NCBI GenBank assembly: GCA_944391285.1
Contig: CALXSY010000015.1
Span: forward strand, 1-41,427
Reading direction: 5' to 3'
From: an uncultured Clostridia bacterium
Lineage (GTDB): Bacteria; Bacillota; Peptococcia; Peptococcales; Peptococcaceae
Length of the DNA: 41,427 nt
Each line of letters opens with the position of its first letter. Position 1 is the first letter of the stretch. This document shows positions 9,228-17,446 of the stretch, piece by piece. Below the pieces are notes generated by a model. It saw only the letters and a list, made by a program, of their open reading frames with translations. It made no database searches and was not told the DNA's origin. The position numbers and the translations under genes were made by a program.

Positions 9228-11051
9228 TTATTCTACTGTGACGCTTTTTGCCAGATTGCGGGGCTGGTCAATAGAGCAGCCGCGGTCTTTGGCTGTATAA
9301 TAAGCGATTAACTGCAACGGTATAACGCTTAAAATCGGCATGACCATATCGTCCATTGCCGGCAGATAAAGAACCTTATCCACTACCTTATCAATTTGCT
9401 CAGCGCCTTCCTTGACTACTGCCAAAACTTTAGCGTCACGGGCTTTGATCTCTTTGATATTGGAGAGGGTTTTGTCATAGGTTTTTCCCTGCACCGCCAA
9501 AGCGATAACCGGCGTTTTGTCGGTGATTAAAGCTAAGGTGCCGTGCTTGAGCTCACCGGCAGCATAGGCTTCCGCATGGATATAGGAGATTTCCTTTAAT
9601 TTTAACGAGCCTTCCAAAGCAATCGCCCAATCCATGCCTCTGCCGACGAAAAATAAATTTTCCGTGTCATGATATTCTTCAGCCAGTTTGGCTAATTGCT
9701 TTAAATTCTCCTCCAGCATGATTTTTTCGGCATACTGAGGCAGCAAGGTTAATTGATGTACCAAAGAAGCATAAGCATCCTGGCTGATGCACTCTCTTAA
9801 GTCTGCCAGATAAATTGCCAGTAAATATTGCGCCAAAAGCATAGTTGTATAAGCTTTAGTGGACGCTACGGAAATTTCCGGTCCAGCCTGCAGATAAAAG
9901 ACATAATCCGCTTCTCTGGCAACAGCGCTGTCCACCACATTAGTTAACGCTAAAACCTTGCAGCCTTTGCTTTTGCCTTCTTCCAAAGCAGCCTTAGTAT
10001 CCGCTGTTTCGCCGGATTGGCTGATAGCGATAACCAAGGTATCTTCATCGAGCATCGGCTCACGATAGCGGAACTCGCTGGCGATTTCTACCTCTACCGG
10101 AATCTTTGCCAGTTTTTCAAAGACAGTTCTGCCGACCAAGCCGGAATGATAAGCCGTGCCGCAGGCGACAATATGGATTTTGCGCCATTTTTTAGCCTGC
10201 TCTTTATTCCAGGTGAATTCTTCAAAATAAACTTTGCCGTCCTTCAAGCGATTTTTCAGCATCCGGCGGAACGCATCCGGCTGCTCGTGAATCTCTTTGA
10301 GCATATAATGCTCATAGCCGTTTTTCTCTACCGCTTCGGCATTCCACAAAATTTGCTTAATTTTAGGCTCGATTATCTTCCCCTCGCTGTCCTTAATGGT
10401 GATGCCCTCACGCTTAACAAAGCATAATTCACCGTCATTAGGATAGATGCAGTTTCTGGTGTAGGCCAATAAAGCCGGCACATCGGAAGCGATAAAGTTT
10501 TCGCCCTCGCCTACGCCCAAAACCAAAGGATTGGCTTTGCGGCAAGCGATCAATAAATCCGGATAGTCGCTGCAAAGGATAACCAAGGTGTAGGAGCCCT
10601 TTAACAGCGCCAAAACCCGGCGCACCGTTTCTTCTAAATTGCCGTCATAAAATTTACCCAAAAGCTGAGCCACTACCTCTGTGTCTGTTTCCGACTGAAA
10701 GCAAACATCATTTAAATAATCTTCTTTTAACTGCAAATAGTTTTCGATAATGCCGTTGTGGACAACAGCAAATTTTTTATTTGCCGAAGTATGCGGATGA
10801 GCATTGGCATCTGAGGGTTTGCCGTGGGTTGCCCAGCGGGTATGACCGATGCCGATTGTTGCGTTTAACTCTTTATCTTTCAGTTTTTCCACTAAATTAG
10901 CTAATTTGCCTACTGATTTTTCTACTTCTAAGCCGTCTTCCAGCACAGCTATGCCTGCCGAATCATATCCCCGATATTCTAACTTTGCCAAACCGTCCAA
11001 TAAAATATCTTTAGCAGGTCGTACTCCGATAAAGCCTACTATACCACACAT
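9228..11051 (-). CDS. glmS: Glucosamine-6-phosphate synthase (isomerizing)
   Basis: Converts fructose-6-phosphate and glutamine into glucosamine-6-phosphate, the entry to amino-sugar and cell-wall synthesis. I start it at the ATG giving MCGIVGFIG because Cys2 becomes the N-terminal nucleophile of the glutaminase domain; an in-frame ATG 27 bases upstream would bury it. The chosen start has a GGAGGT ribosome binding site and gives 607 aa, the usual length. Domains: class II glutaminase (1–240) and two SIS sugar-isomerase domains (about 285–420 and 455–595), ending LAKSVTVE. Expression is probably controlled by the ribozyme in its leader. Confidence 0.97.
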   Translation of the reverse strand: MCGIVGFIGVRPAKDILLDGLAKLEYRGYDSAGIAVLEDGLEVEKSVGKLANLVEKLKDKELNATIGIGHTRWATHGKPSDANAHPHTSANKKFAVVHNGIIENYLQLKEDYLNDVCFQSETDTEVVAQLLGKFYDGNLEETVRRVLALLKGSYTLVILCSDYPDLLIACRKANPLVLGVGEGENFIASDVPALLAYTRNCIYPNDGELCFVKREGITIKDSEGKIIEPKIKQILWNAEAVEKNGYEHYMLKEIHEQPDAFRRMLKNRLKDGKVYFEEFTWNKEQAKKWRKIHIVACGTAYHSGLVGRTVFEKLAKIPVEVEIASEFRYREPMLDEDTLVIAISQSGETADTKAALEEGKSKGCKVLALTNVVDSAVAREADYVFYLQAGPEISVASTKAYTTMLLAQYLLAIYLADLRECISQDAYASLVHQLTLLPQYAEKIMLEENLKQLAKLAEEYHDTENLFFVGRGMDWAIALEGSLKLKEISYIHAEAYAAGELKHGTLALITDKTPVIALAVQGKTYDKTLSNIKEIKARDAKVLAVVKEGAEQIDKVVDKVLYLPAMDDMVMPILSVIPLQLIAYYTAKDRGCSIDQPRNLAKSVTVE

Positions 11052-11104
11052 TTTTTTGACCTCCATAATCGTATTCATTATATACGGTCTGCAACTGTAT
11101 CGGA

Positions 11105-11227
11105 AAATCTTTGTTATGCCGTTGCCGGCATTTTTTGTTTTTTCCTTAGGTCATACAGCGACCGAGAAGCATCCGCCGAAAATTTCGATAAACTTCTTCC
11201 TCGTCAACCAATCTGGTCCTGGCGCTT
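11105..11227 (-). ncRNA. glmS ribozyme (glucosamine-6-phosphate-activated self-cleaving riboswitch)
   Basis: The minus strand upstream of glmS reads AAGCGCCAGGACC, then GGTTGACGAGGA, GTTTATCGAAATTTTCGGCG, GGATGCTTCTCGG and an ATGCCGGC/AACGGCAT hairpin (11116–11131) before AACAAAG. These are the conserved blocks of the glmS ribozyme in the right order. The expected cleavage site is between 11226 (A) and 11225 (G of GCGCC). Known action: binding of glucosamine-6-phosphate triggers cleavage and mRNA decay, giving feedback control of glmS. Confidence 0.95.
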
Positions 11228-11260
11228 ATAATTTTTTTTGCAGAGTATAAATTTCAATAT

Positions 11261-11289
11261 ATTATAAACTATAAAAAATGAAAAAGCAA
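11261..11289 (-). promoter_or_regulatory. Sigma-A promoter of the glmS ribozyme–mRNA
   Basis: On the minus strand, -35 TTGCTT (11284–11289) and -10 TATAAT (11261–11266) are separated by 17 bases. Transcription would begin about 25–30 bases before the ribozyme cleavage site. Confidence 0.7.
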
Positions 11290-11356
11290 GGATATTTTTA
11301 TTTTTTTACTCTTGCTTGACATTTTTGTGCTTAAAAATGTTAAAATTTAAAAATTG

Positions 11357-11424
11357 TCCCCTAAAGTGTTTGCAAAAATCTTAAGATTATCCTCTAAAAT
11401 GTTTGCAAAAATCTTAAGATTATC
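11357..11424 (+). repeat. Two tandem 33-bp-period repeats with palindromic cores, likely operators
   Basis: Two 35-base units (11357–11391 and 11390–11424) differ at only two positions. Each contains TGTTTGCAAAAATC followed by TTAAGATTATC. Inside each is the perfect 12-bp palindrome AATCTTAAGATT (11377–11388 and 11410–11421). The centres are 33 bp apart, about three helical turns, so two dimers would sit on the same face of the DNA. The second ends 20 bp before the -35 box of the transporter promoter, a typical activator or repressor position. The regulator is unknown. Confidence 0.7.
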
Positions 11425-11443
11425 ATATATATTGTATTTCACC

Positions 11444-11472
11444 TTGACAATATTACCCTGCTCGTGTATAAT
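11444..11472 (+). promoter_or_regulatory. Consensus sigma-A promoter of the amino-acid transporter operon
   Basis: TTGACA (11444–11449) and TATAAT (11467–11472), both perfect consensus, with a 17-bp spacer. The start codon of the binding protein is at 11518, preceded by the ribosome binding site AAAGGGG. Confidence 0.9.
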
Positions 11473-11517
11473 TATGTATGCTTAATGCAAAATTATTAAT
11501 CCAAAGGGGTAATTAAA

Positions 11518-12303
11518 ATGAAAAAGACTATGAAAACTTTATTAGTAGTTTCATTGGCATTAATGATGATGTTCTCCTTTACTGCTTGCAGTAACGATGA
11601 AACTACTCAAAACCCGGAAAACGGTGACCAAGAAGTTTTAACTATGGCTACCAATGCTTATTTCCCGCCTTATGAATACTACGACGGTGAAAACATTGTA
11701 GGTATCGATGCAGAAATCGCTGCTAAAATTGCTGAAAAATTAGGCATGCAGTTAGAAATCGTTGACATCGAGTTCGATTCTATTGTTACCGGTGTTGCTA
11801 CCGGCAAATACGACATGGGTATGGCAGGTATGACCATTACCGAGGATCGTTTGGAAAATGTTAACTTTACCGACAGCTATGCTACCGGCTACCAAGTAGT
11901 TATCGTTCCCGAAGGCTCTGACATCACCTCTCCTGATGATTTATATGCAGAAGGTGCTTCTCAAGTTGTCGGCGTACAATTAGCCACTACCGGTGACATC
12001 TATGCCAGCGAAGATTTCGGTGCTGACCGTGTACAGCAGTATAACAGCGGCAACGATGCTGTTGAAGCATTAAAAGCCGGCAAGGTTGACTGCGTTATCA
12101 TCGACAATGAGCCTGCTAAATACTATGTTGAAGCCAACGAAGGCTTAACTATTCTGCCTACCGAGTTTGTGGTTGAAGACTACTCCATCTGTGTTGCCAA
12201 AGAAAACACCGAGCTTTTGGAGAAAATCAACACTGCTTTGAATGAATTGATCGAAGACGGTACTGTTCAGGAAATCATCGACAAATATATTGCTGCAGAA
12301 TAA
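11518..12303 (+). CDS. Polar amino-acid ABC transporter, substrate-binding lipoprotein
   Basis: 261 aa. Lipoprotein signal peptide: KK start, hydrophobic stretch 8–20, lipobox FTAC with C24 as the lipidated residue. The mature part is a family 3 extracellular solute-binding protein, with the typical FPPYEYYDGENIVGID, DAEIAAKIAEKLG and YDMGMAGMTITEDRLENVNFT segments. It captures an amino acid outside the membrane; the substrate (glutamine, arginine, cystine or other) cannot be told from sequence alone. First gene of the operon with the following permease and ATPase. Confidence 0.93.
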   Translation: MKKTMKTLLVVSLALMMMFSFTACSNDETTQNPENGDQEVLTMATNAYFPPYEYYDGENIVGIDAEIAAKIAEKLGMQLEIVDIEFDSIVTGVATGKYDMGMAGMTITEDRLENVNFTDSYATGYQVVIVPEGSDITSPDDLYAEGASQVVGVQLATTGDIYASEDFGADRVQQYNSGNDAVEALKAGKVDCVIIDNEPAKYYVEANEGLTILPTEFVVEDYSICVAKENTELLEKINTALNELIEDGTVQEIIDKYIAAE

Positions 12304-12317
12304 TTTATAGAACCCAA

Positions 12318-12356
12318 ATAGCTGGAGATGGTTCTGCCGTCTTCAGCTTTTTTCCT
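12318..12356 (+). terminator. Intra-operon stem-loop, probable attenuator
   Basis: The stem AGCTGGAGA/TCTTCAGCT (12320–12328 with 12340–12348, one G·T pair) is followed by TTTTTCCTTTTT. It lies between the binding-protein gene and the permease. Such partial terminators commonly give more binding protein than membrane components. Confidence 0.6.
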
Positions 12357-12395
12357 TTTTCTCATATTTTTACCTAAAAAAGGAGATGCAAGCCT

Positions 12396-13151
12396 TTGGA
12401 ACAATTATTATATAACATCGAATTATTTTTCTATGACTTAAAGGGGCAGTTTATCCTCAACTTTATCGAAAAAGACCGCTACAAAACCATGCTAACCGGT
12501 TTGGAAAACACCTTGAAAATAACTATTGCTGCGGCAATAATCGGTATTTTGATCGGTATCCTCCTTGCCACTATCCGCTCTACATATGATAAAAATTATG
12601 AAACGCTGAAACGGCATAAAGGCTTAAAGTATTATCTGATGTCAATTTTAAACTTTGTAGCGCAGACTTACCTAACCATTATCCGCGGCACACCGGTAGT
12701 AGTACAGCTTTTAATATTCTTTTTTATCATATTTGCTTCTTCCAAAAACGGTGTTGCCATCGCGATGCTGACTTTCGGTGTCAATTCCGGTGCGTATGTA
12801 GCGGAAATATTCCGCGGCGGCATTATGTCCATCGACAACGGGCAGTTTGAAGCAGGATATTCTTTAGGATTTAACTATTTTCAAACGATGCTTTATATCA
12901 TCATCCCCCAAGTTCTAAAAAATGTGCTGCCAATGCTGTTAAACGAGTTTATCGCCCTTTTAAAGGAAACCTCGGTAGCCGGTTATGTGGCTGTTACCGA
13001 TATCACCAGAGCAGGTAACGTTATTCGCGGGACAACCTTTTCTCCTTTTATGCCCTTAATCGCGGTTGCCTTGTTCTATCTTGTCATGGTTCTGATTTTA
13101 ACTAGAGTTGTTCGAAAAGTAGAAAGGAGACTGCGTAAGAGTGAACGATAA
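12396..13151 (+). CDS. Amino-acid ABC transporter permease (HisM/GlnP type)
   Basis: 251 aa integral membrane protein of the His/Glu/Gln/Arg permease family. An N-terminal extension (1–30) precedes about five membrane spans. The [20 protein letters not shown] segment and the EAA-like loop ([22 protein letters not shown]) are characteristic; the latter contacts the ATPase. The start codon is TTG at 12396, supported by AAAAGGAGATG upstream and no better in-frame start nearby. It overlaps the ATPase gene by 11 bases. Confidence 0.93.
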   Translation: MEQLLYNIELFFYDLKGQFILNFIEKDRYKTMLTGLENTLKITIAAAIIGILIGILLATIRSTYDKNYETLKRHKGLKYYLMSILNFVAQTYLTIIRGTPVVVQLLIFFFIIFASSKNGVAIAMLTFGVNSGAYVAEIFRGGIMSIDNGQFEAGYSLGFNYFQTMLYIIIPQVLKNVLPMLLNEFIALLKETSVAGYVAVTDITRAGNVIRGTTFSPFMPLIAVALFYLVMVLILTRVVRKVERRLRKSER

Positions 13152-13890
13152 TAAAGAAGTATTAATCAAAGTAACCAATCTCAAAAAACATTACAATAAC
13201 GGCGCTGTCAAAGCCTTAGACGGCGTTACTGCCGAGATTTACAAAGGCGAGGTTGTAGTCATTATCGGACCTTCCGGCAGCGGCAAATCAACCTTCCTGC
13301 GCTCGCTCAATCTCTTAGAGTTGCCTACTTCCGGCACTATTGAATTAGACGGCATAGACATTACCGGCAAGCATGTTAATATCAACAAGCACCGGCAAAA
13401 GATGGGTATGGTTTTTCAGCATTTTAATCTCTTCCCCAATATGACTATTTTGCGCAATATGACCTTGGCACCGACTAAACTCTTGAAAAAGAAGCCGGCT
13501 GAAGCAGAAAAACACGCCCGGGAGCTCTTAAGCCGGGTTGGTTTAGCTGATCGTGCTGATGCTTATCCCAGCCAATTGTCCGGCGGTCAAAAGCAGCGTA
13601 TTGCCATCGTGCGTGCCTTGTGCATGGAGCCGGAGGTTATGCTTTTTGACGAACCAACCTCTGCTTTAGACCCGGAAATGGTCGGCGAGGTTTTAGACGT
13701 TATGAAGGAGTTAGCCGCTGAAGGCATGACGATGATCGTCGTTACTCACGAAATGGGCTTTGCCCGTGAAGTAGCCGACCGAGTAATTTTTATGGACGGC
13801 GGCGTAATCATTGAGCAAGGGATACCGGAAGAAATATTTAATCACCCCAAAAGTGAACGTTTACAAAATTTCTTGGCCAAAGTATTATAA
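13141..13890 (+). CDS. Amino-acid ABC transporter ATP-binding protein
   Basis: 249 aa ATPase of the GlnQ/ArtP group, on the cytoplasmic side of the transporter. Walker A GPSGSGKS (43–50), Q-loop [10 protein letters not shown] (91–100), signature LSGGQ (146–150), Walker B MLFDEP (167–172), switch His in VVTHEMGFA. The start is GTG at 13141 within the end of the permease gene, with AAAGGAGACTG upstream. Last gene of the operon before a strong terminator. Confidence 0.96.
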   Translation: MNDNKEVLIKVTNLKKHYNNGAVKALDGVTAEIYKGEVVVIIGPSGSGKSTFLRSLNLLELPTSGTIELDGIDITGKHVNINKHRQKMGMVFQHFNLFPNMTILRNMTLAPTKLLKKKPAEAEKHARELLSRVGLADRADAYPSQLSGGQKQRIAIVRALCMEPEVMLFDEPTSALDPEMVGEVLDVMKELAAEGMTMIVVTHEMGFAREVADRVIFMDGGVIIEQGIPEEIFNHPKSERLQNFLAKVL

Positions 13891-13925
13891 AAAAAGCAGT
13901 TTGGATTTCCAAACTGCTTTTTTTA
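13889..13925. terminator. Bidirectional terminator between transporter and phage element
   Basis: A long perfect stem AAAAAGCAGTTTGGA/TCCAAACTGCTTTTT around a 2-base loop has A and T runs on both sides. It ends the ABC operon on the plus strand and the phage-element operon on the minus strand, and marks the left edge of the element. Confidence 0.9.
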
Positions 13926-14585
13926 TTTAATAGTAGGTCTGCCTTTTTTGTCATCATAGCCGACTTCAAGCGGCGGGATTAGTTTCGGCACATCTCTTAA
14001 GCGCACATAATTTACGCCGTCCAATTCAATCGCTTCTACTACGACCTCCTTGCCTTTTACATCAACCACCAAACTCTTACGTTCTTCCATAGCTGCTTGC
14101 ACCCTCTCTTTAAAATTTCTCCAAATCGATTCTTCCAAAAATGGTGCCGGACAAGATTTATGTGTTACATCATAGTGTCTTAAAACATGATTTAAGTCGA
14201 TATCATACTTCTTCATCAGCACCACCAACAATTCAATAGTTCTGCTTTGCGTCTCCCCGCTGATATGATAGCCGCTGCTGTCTTTATAGCTACACATCTC
14301 AATGCCAATGCTGTTTTCGTTGCGACACTCCGGATGATAATATTTAGTGCTGCCGCAATGCCAAGCTACATCTTTATCTTTAACCGATTGCCAAATTTCC
14401 TTTTCATCAACAAAATAATGAGCAGATGTCCCCCGGGATGCTCTTGCAAAATATTTGGCATTATTTTCAGCCGTGTCACCATCGTTAGCGGTATAATGCA
14501 CCACTAAATATTTAATTTTTTCTTTTCGGTTCGCCCGAAAATTTCTGCTGTCAGCTTGCAAAAATTCATTTACTATCTCCAACAT
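13923..14585 (-). CDS. Phage endolysin, N-acetylmuramoyl-L-alanine amidase
   Basis: 220 aa. Amidase_2 / T7-lysozyme fold at about 20–165: VVHYTAN with zinc ligand H30, SAHYFVD, GIEMCSY, then RHYDVTHKSCPAP with H137 and C145 as the other ligands and K143 in the place of the T7 lysozyme catalytic Lys. Cleaves the bond between N-acetylmuramic acid and the stem peptide. The C-terminal 50 residues contain GVNYVRLRDVPKLI, resembling a small copper-amine-oxidase-N-type or wall-binding module, uncertain. Last gene of the phage element. The start overlaps the holin stop by 20 bases. Confidence 0.92.
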   Translation of the reverse strand: MLEIVNEFLQADSRNFRANRKEKIKYLVVHYTANDGDTAENNAKYFARASRGTSAHYFVDEKEIWQSVKDKDVAWHCGSTKYYHPECRNENSIGIEMCSYKDSSGYHISGETQSRTIELLVVLMKKYDIDLNHVLRHYDVTHKSCPAPFLEESIWRNFKERVQAAMEERKSLVVDVKGKEVVVEAIELDGVNYVRLRDVPKLIPPLEVGYDDKKGRPTIK

Positions 14586-14868
14586 TTTCTTCTACCTCTT
14601 CTTTCGGCTTGGTATAATTAAGAGCTTGCTTGCTGTCCCCAATTCCACTGGTGGTCGGATCCAGCAGCACCCCTAATATCGCTAAAAAAACACTGCCTAA
14701 CATAAAAGGATTGCTAATCAATAGCTTAAATTGTTCAAACACCGACTGCCAGGAAGTAAAGGCATCTGCCGATACCCCCATCGCAGTCAAAATTACACCT
14801 AAAAGACCAATCCAAAAATATGGATTTTTTGCCCGCACTAAAAAGTTAATTTTCATTGTCTCACTCAT
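14566..14868 (-). CDS. Phage holin, phi LC3 type
   Basis: 100 aa. The N-terminal KINFLVRAKNPYFWIGLLG is typical of phi LC3-family holins. Two hydrophobic spans (about 15–33 and 50–66) surround a short amphipathic loop, with the conserved LDPTTSGIGDS after span 2 and a charged C-terminal tail. Forms membrane lesions that let the adjacent amidase reach the wall. Confidence 0.9.
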   Translation of the reverse strand: MSETMKINFLVRAKNPYFWIGLLGVILTAMGVSADAFTSWQSVFEQFKLLISNPFMLGSVFLAILGVLLDPTTSGIGDSKQALNYTKPKEEVEENVGDSK

Positions 14869-15190
14869 CCTTTCCCCAAGCTTTACTGCCTATATCAACC
14901 ACATAGGAAGGCAATTTCTTTAATTCTTCAACCAGCTTAGTAATTGTTCCGTTGCCGCCTAAACGATGATAAGCCTTATACATTTCACCAATATTTTCCA
15001 TAGCATAAATAGGAATATACTCTTTAGCCATATAATGATTATATCCGCCGATAATCTCGTTGCGCAAAAGTGCCCTGACACCGCTGAAAAGCGAAAATAC
15101 CGCCAAAGCAACAGCCGTGATAGCTGTCACACTCATTGCCAAAACAATCTGCACATAATATCTTATGATAAAATCAAGCACTTGCCACAC
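14861..15190 (-). CDS. Small phage lysis-region membrane protein
   Basis: 109 aa with one N-terminal membrane span (about 8–38) and a soluble tail. The segment LLRNEIIGGYNHYMAKEYIPIYAMENIGEMYKAYHRLGGNGTI (about 41–84) is a pattern I recognise from many Firmicute phage proteins encoded directly before the holin. These are often called holin or hypothetical; the role is unproven. Overlaps the holin gene by 8 bases. Confidence 0.75.
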   Translation of the reverse strand: MWQVLDFIIRYYVQIVLAMSVTAITAVALAVFSLFSGVRALLRNEIIGGYNHYMAKEYIPIYAMENIGEMYKAYHRLGGNGTITKLVEELKKLPSYVVDIGSKAWGKDE

Positions 15191-15321
15191 CCCTTTTCCT
15201 GAAAATTTTTCCCAATTATTTTCAAATTGTCGCTTCTGAAACGACCAAATTTGCCTTTCATCCTGCTAAAATAAATTATGTACCTTTTTTTACCAAAAAT
15301 TTATTTGTAAAGGATGATTCC

Positions 15322-16203
15322 ATGTTTTCCAATCAAGCTAATATTAATGAATTATTGCAAATTTGCAGCAAAGCTGATCCCGCTGAACTTTCTTTAGCCC
15401 AATTACTCTTAACCAATATTGATGCCAATACAAAATTAGGCTCCCGGCAAACTCCTGTTTTAGCGCAAATAATTCAAAATTTTTCTAAGTATTCTATAGC
15501 CAATACCTTTATGCTGCTGGAATACATCCGCCTGTTTTTAAGCCAAGGCTTTGATTGCCCTGCTAATGGTGCTGCCTGCCTCCATGCCCTTTTGGAATCC
15601 GTTTCGGATGAAAACTTGCTTACAGCAGCTGATTTATTAATCGCCGCAGGAACTATTATCACGCCAAAGAAGCTGGAGGAAATTTTAAAGGATATTTCTG
15701 AAATAGCCGCTTATCACGAATTTCAAACTCATAACTATTATTTGCAAAATCTCTTTTTTGCCTACCGCCAGCTTCTGCTCAATACCTTTACTTCTGTCAA
15801 TCCTCGTTATCTCGCTATCTCTCATTACACCACTGCTCTGCAGCAAAAGCTGCGCAATATCTGCTTTAACTCTTTAGAGCCACTTCCTAAGCACCTTTAT
15901 TTCAATTTTACTAACGGCACCCTCATCGTGCAGAACCACCCAAATATCTTTATGTGCTCCACCATTGAAAAGACCTTAACCCCACCCGCCCACCTTAATT
16001 TACAAATATCCCCTGTTTTAACGTCACTTTTAAAAGACCAATCTTTAGAAAGTGTTTCTTTCAGCTATCAAAAATTGGAAAACAGCCAAACAATCCAATA
16101 CTTCCCAACTATTCACCTAAATTTTTCGAAAAACCATTTAACTATTACTCGCAGCAAATCCTCCGGCAGCCTGCAAACAGCCATCGATGGTGAAATAATT
16201 TAG
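15322..16203 (+). CDS. Unrecognised protein on the opposite strand inside the phage element
   Basis: 293 aa with a credible start (AAAGGATG ribosome binding site). No signal peptide or membrane span. Residues 1–135 are helical with a repeat-like pattern (TFMLLEYIRLFLSQGFDCP, LLTAADLLIAAGTIITPKK) resembling ankyrin or other alpha-solenoid units. The C-terminal 100 residues look beta-rich. It is the only plus-strand gene in the element, and its stop overlaps the stop of the convergent ejection-protein gene by 4 bases. I do not recognise a family. Position and orientation suggest an accessory (cargo) gene with its own promoter, though I found no convincing sigma-A promoter in 15191–15321. Confidence 0.8.
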   Translation: MFSNQANINELLQICSKADPAELSLAQLLLTNIDANTKLGSRQTPVLAQIIQNFSKYSIANTFMLLEYIRLFLSQGFDCPANGAACLHALLESVSDENLLTAADLLIAAGTIITPKKLEEILKDISEIAAYHEFQTHNYYLQNLFFAYRQLLLNTFTSVNPRYLAISHYTTALQQKLRNICFNSLEPLPKHLYFNFTNGTLIVQNHPNIFMCSTIEKTLTPPAHLNLQISPVLTSLLKDQSLESVSFSYQKLENSQTIQYFPTIHLNFSKNHLTITRSKSSGSLQTAIDGEII

Positions 16204-17297
16204 TTTTCTTGTCTGCTGCTCAAAAGCCTTTGTGCAATACTAACCAAGAGATTTTGCGGGAACCCCATTTTAACCAGTTCTGCAATCCGAGCAATCTGCT
16301 CTTGAGTGTTTTCGCTGTCTGCAATATAGTTAACGATACTCTGATAATTGCCGACAACATCACTGTTTAAAGCTTGAGCAAATTCTTCCTCACTTACCTC
16401 ATCGCTCTGAGTGGATTTTTGATTAGAAGGCACTTGTTTATTTTGAAAAACTCCTTGAGCATCGCTGATTTTACTTAATTTAATAACCGGAAATTCCTTT
16501 TGCGCAAATTCAATAGTATCTTCATTCAAAAGTCCGCTGCTGGCTAAAATTTCGCTTAAAGCATCAGCTCCTTGCTGACGAATATCGCTTTCCTGACTTT
16601 CAGCTTCGCTTAAACCAGCCGACAATTCCTGCTGTATCTCCCGCAAGGCATCTTCATAATCATTTTTCAGGCTTTGCTGATTTTTTTGATAATATCCGCT
16701 GTTAACTAAACCATAGCGTGAAAAATTATTGCGCAGGGACTTTTGTGCCAACTGCTGATTGACATAAGCCTGCCTTGCTGCATCTTCCGCCGATGATTGG
16801 AGAGAAGCACGATAATCCGCCAGCTCAGAAACATAATCATCAATCTGCTTTTGCGTTTGATTAATACTGTTCATAATAGCCGAGCCGCCGCCTCCGGCAG
16901 CCAATCCATTATAAAACTGCACCTTGCCGTAATCTTTGCCGCCGATCAAATACTCCTGTCCGCCGCTGGCAAAGTAAACATTGCCTTTATCGTCTACACT
17001 CACCTTTTCATTGTATCCCAACCGGCGATTAATACTTTGCAGTCCTTCTTCACTGGTGCCATATTTATTTACTAATTGCTGCGCATTGTTTTTTTTGTAT
17101 TCAATGCTGCTTGTATTTGTCCCGCTTGTTCCCCCGCTTACGTAACTGCTGCCACTGCCGGCAGAACTACTGCTGTTATTATTTTGTGTGATACTGCTTA
17201 CAAAATCGCTGACACTGCTTTTAATATCATCGACATCGTAACCTTGATTAATTATGCTGCCTATTATAGCACCAATACCACTTGCCAATGCACCCAT
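16200..17297 (-). CDS. Putative phage ejection / internal virion protein
   Basis: 365 aa. It opens with a Gly/Ala/Ile-rich amphipathic stretch (GALASGIGAIIGSII), followed by a Ser/Gly/Asn-rich linker (about 35–65), a small folded segment (70–135) and a long Gln/Ala/Glu-rich helical region (140–255). This layout, and the position after the fibre genes and before lysis genes, fits a membrane-active DNA-ejection protein of a short-tailed phage. It is far too short for a tape measure. The assignment rests on composition and position. Confidence 0.5.
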   Translation of the reverse strand: MGALASGIGAIIGSIINQGYDVDDIKSSVSDFVSSITQNNNSSSSAGSGSSYVSGGTSGTNTSSIEYKKNNAQQLVNKYGTSEEGLQSINRRLGYNEKVSVDDKGNVYFASGGQEYLIGGKDYGKVQFYNGLAAGGGGSAIMNSINQTQKQIDDYVSELADYRASLQSSAEDAARQAYVNQQLAQKSLRNNFSRYGLVNSGYYQKNQQSLKNDYEDALREIQQELSAGLSEAESQESDIRQQGADALSEILASSGLLNEDTIEFAQKEFPVIKLSKISDAQGVFQNKQVPSNQKSTQSDEVSEEEFAQALNSDVVGNYQSIVNYIADSENTQEQIARIAELVKMGFPQNLLVSIAQRLLSSRQEN

Positions 17298-17314
17298 TTT
17301 ATCTACACTCCTTT

Positions 17315-17443
17315 TTAACGATAAACCTCGCCTACAATTTGATAATACTCATCTTTGTTGATCAACTTTTTCTGCACTGCTTTGCGCACCATTGACCTGC
17401 TCCAGTAGCCTAAAATAAAGTTTTTTTTGATAATATCCTTCAT
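17315..17443 (-). CDS. XkdX-like small phage protein
   Basis: A 42-aa peptide starting MKDIIKKNFILGYW and ending EYYQIVGEVYR. The aromatic-rich N-terminus, central VRKAVQKKLINKDEY and terminal ITGE-like motif match XkdX-family proteins, encoded just after tail-fibre genes in many Firmicute phages. A strong ribosome binding site (GGAAGGAG) overlaps the end of the preceding gene. Function of the family is unknown. Confidence 0.75.
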   Translation of the reverse strand: MKDIIKKNFILGYWSRSMVRKAVQKKLINKDEYYQIVGEVYR

Positions 17444-17446
17444 CGT

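Noticed and set aside
11295-11335. Second plus-strand promoter (TTGACA near 11314) for the ABC operon
   Set aside because: The best -10 is poor and the spacer is 18; the perfect promoter at 11444–11472 is far better.
15191-15321. LexA/SOS box or sigma-A promoter for the plus-strand gene
   Set aside because: An imperfect GTCG...CGAC inverted repeat at about 15222–15238 does not fit the Firmicute LexA consensus, and no -35/-10 pair with acceptable spacing was found.
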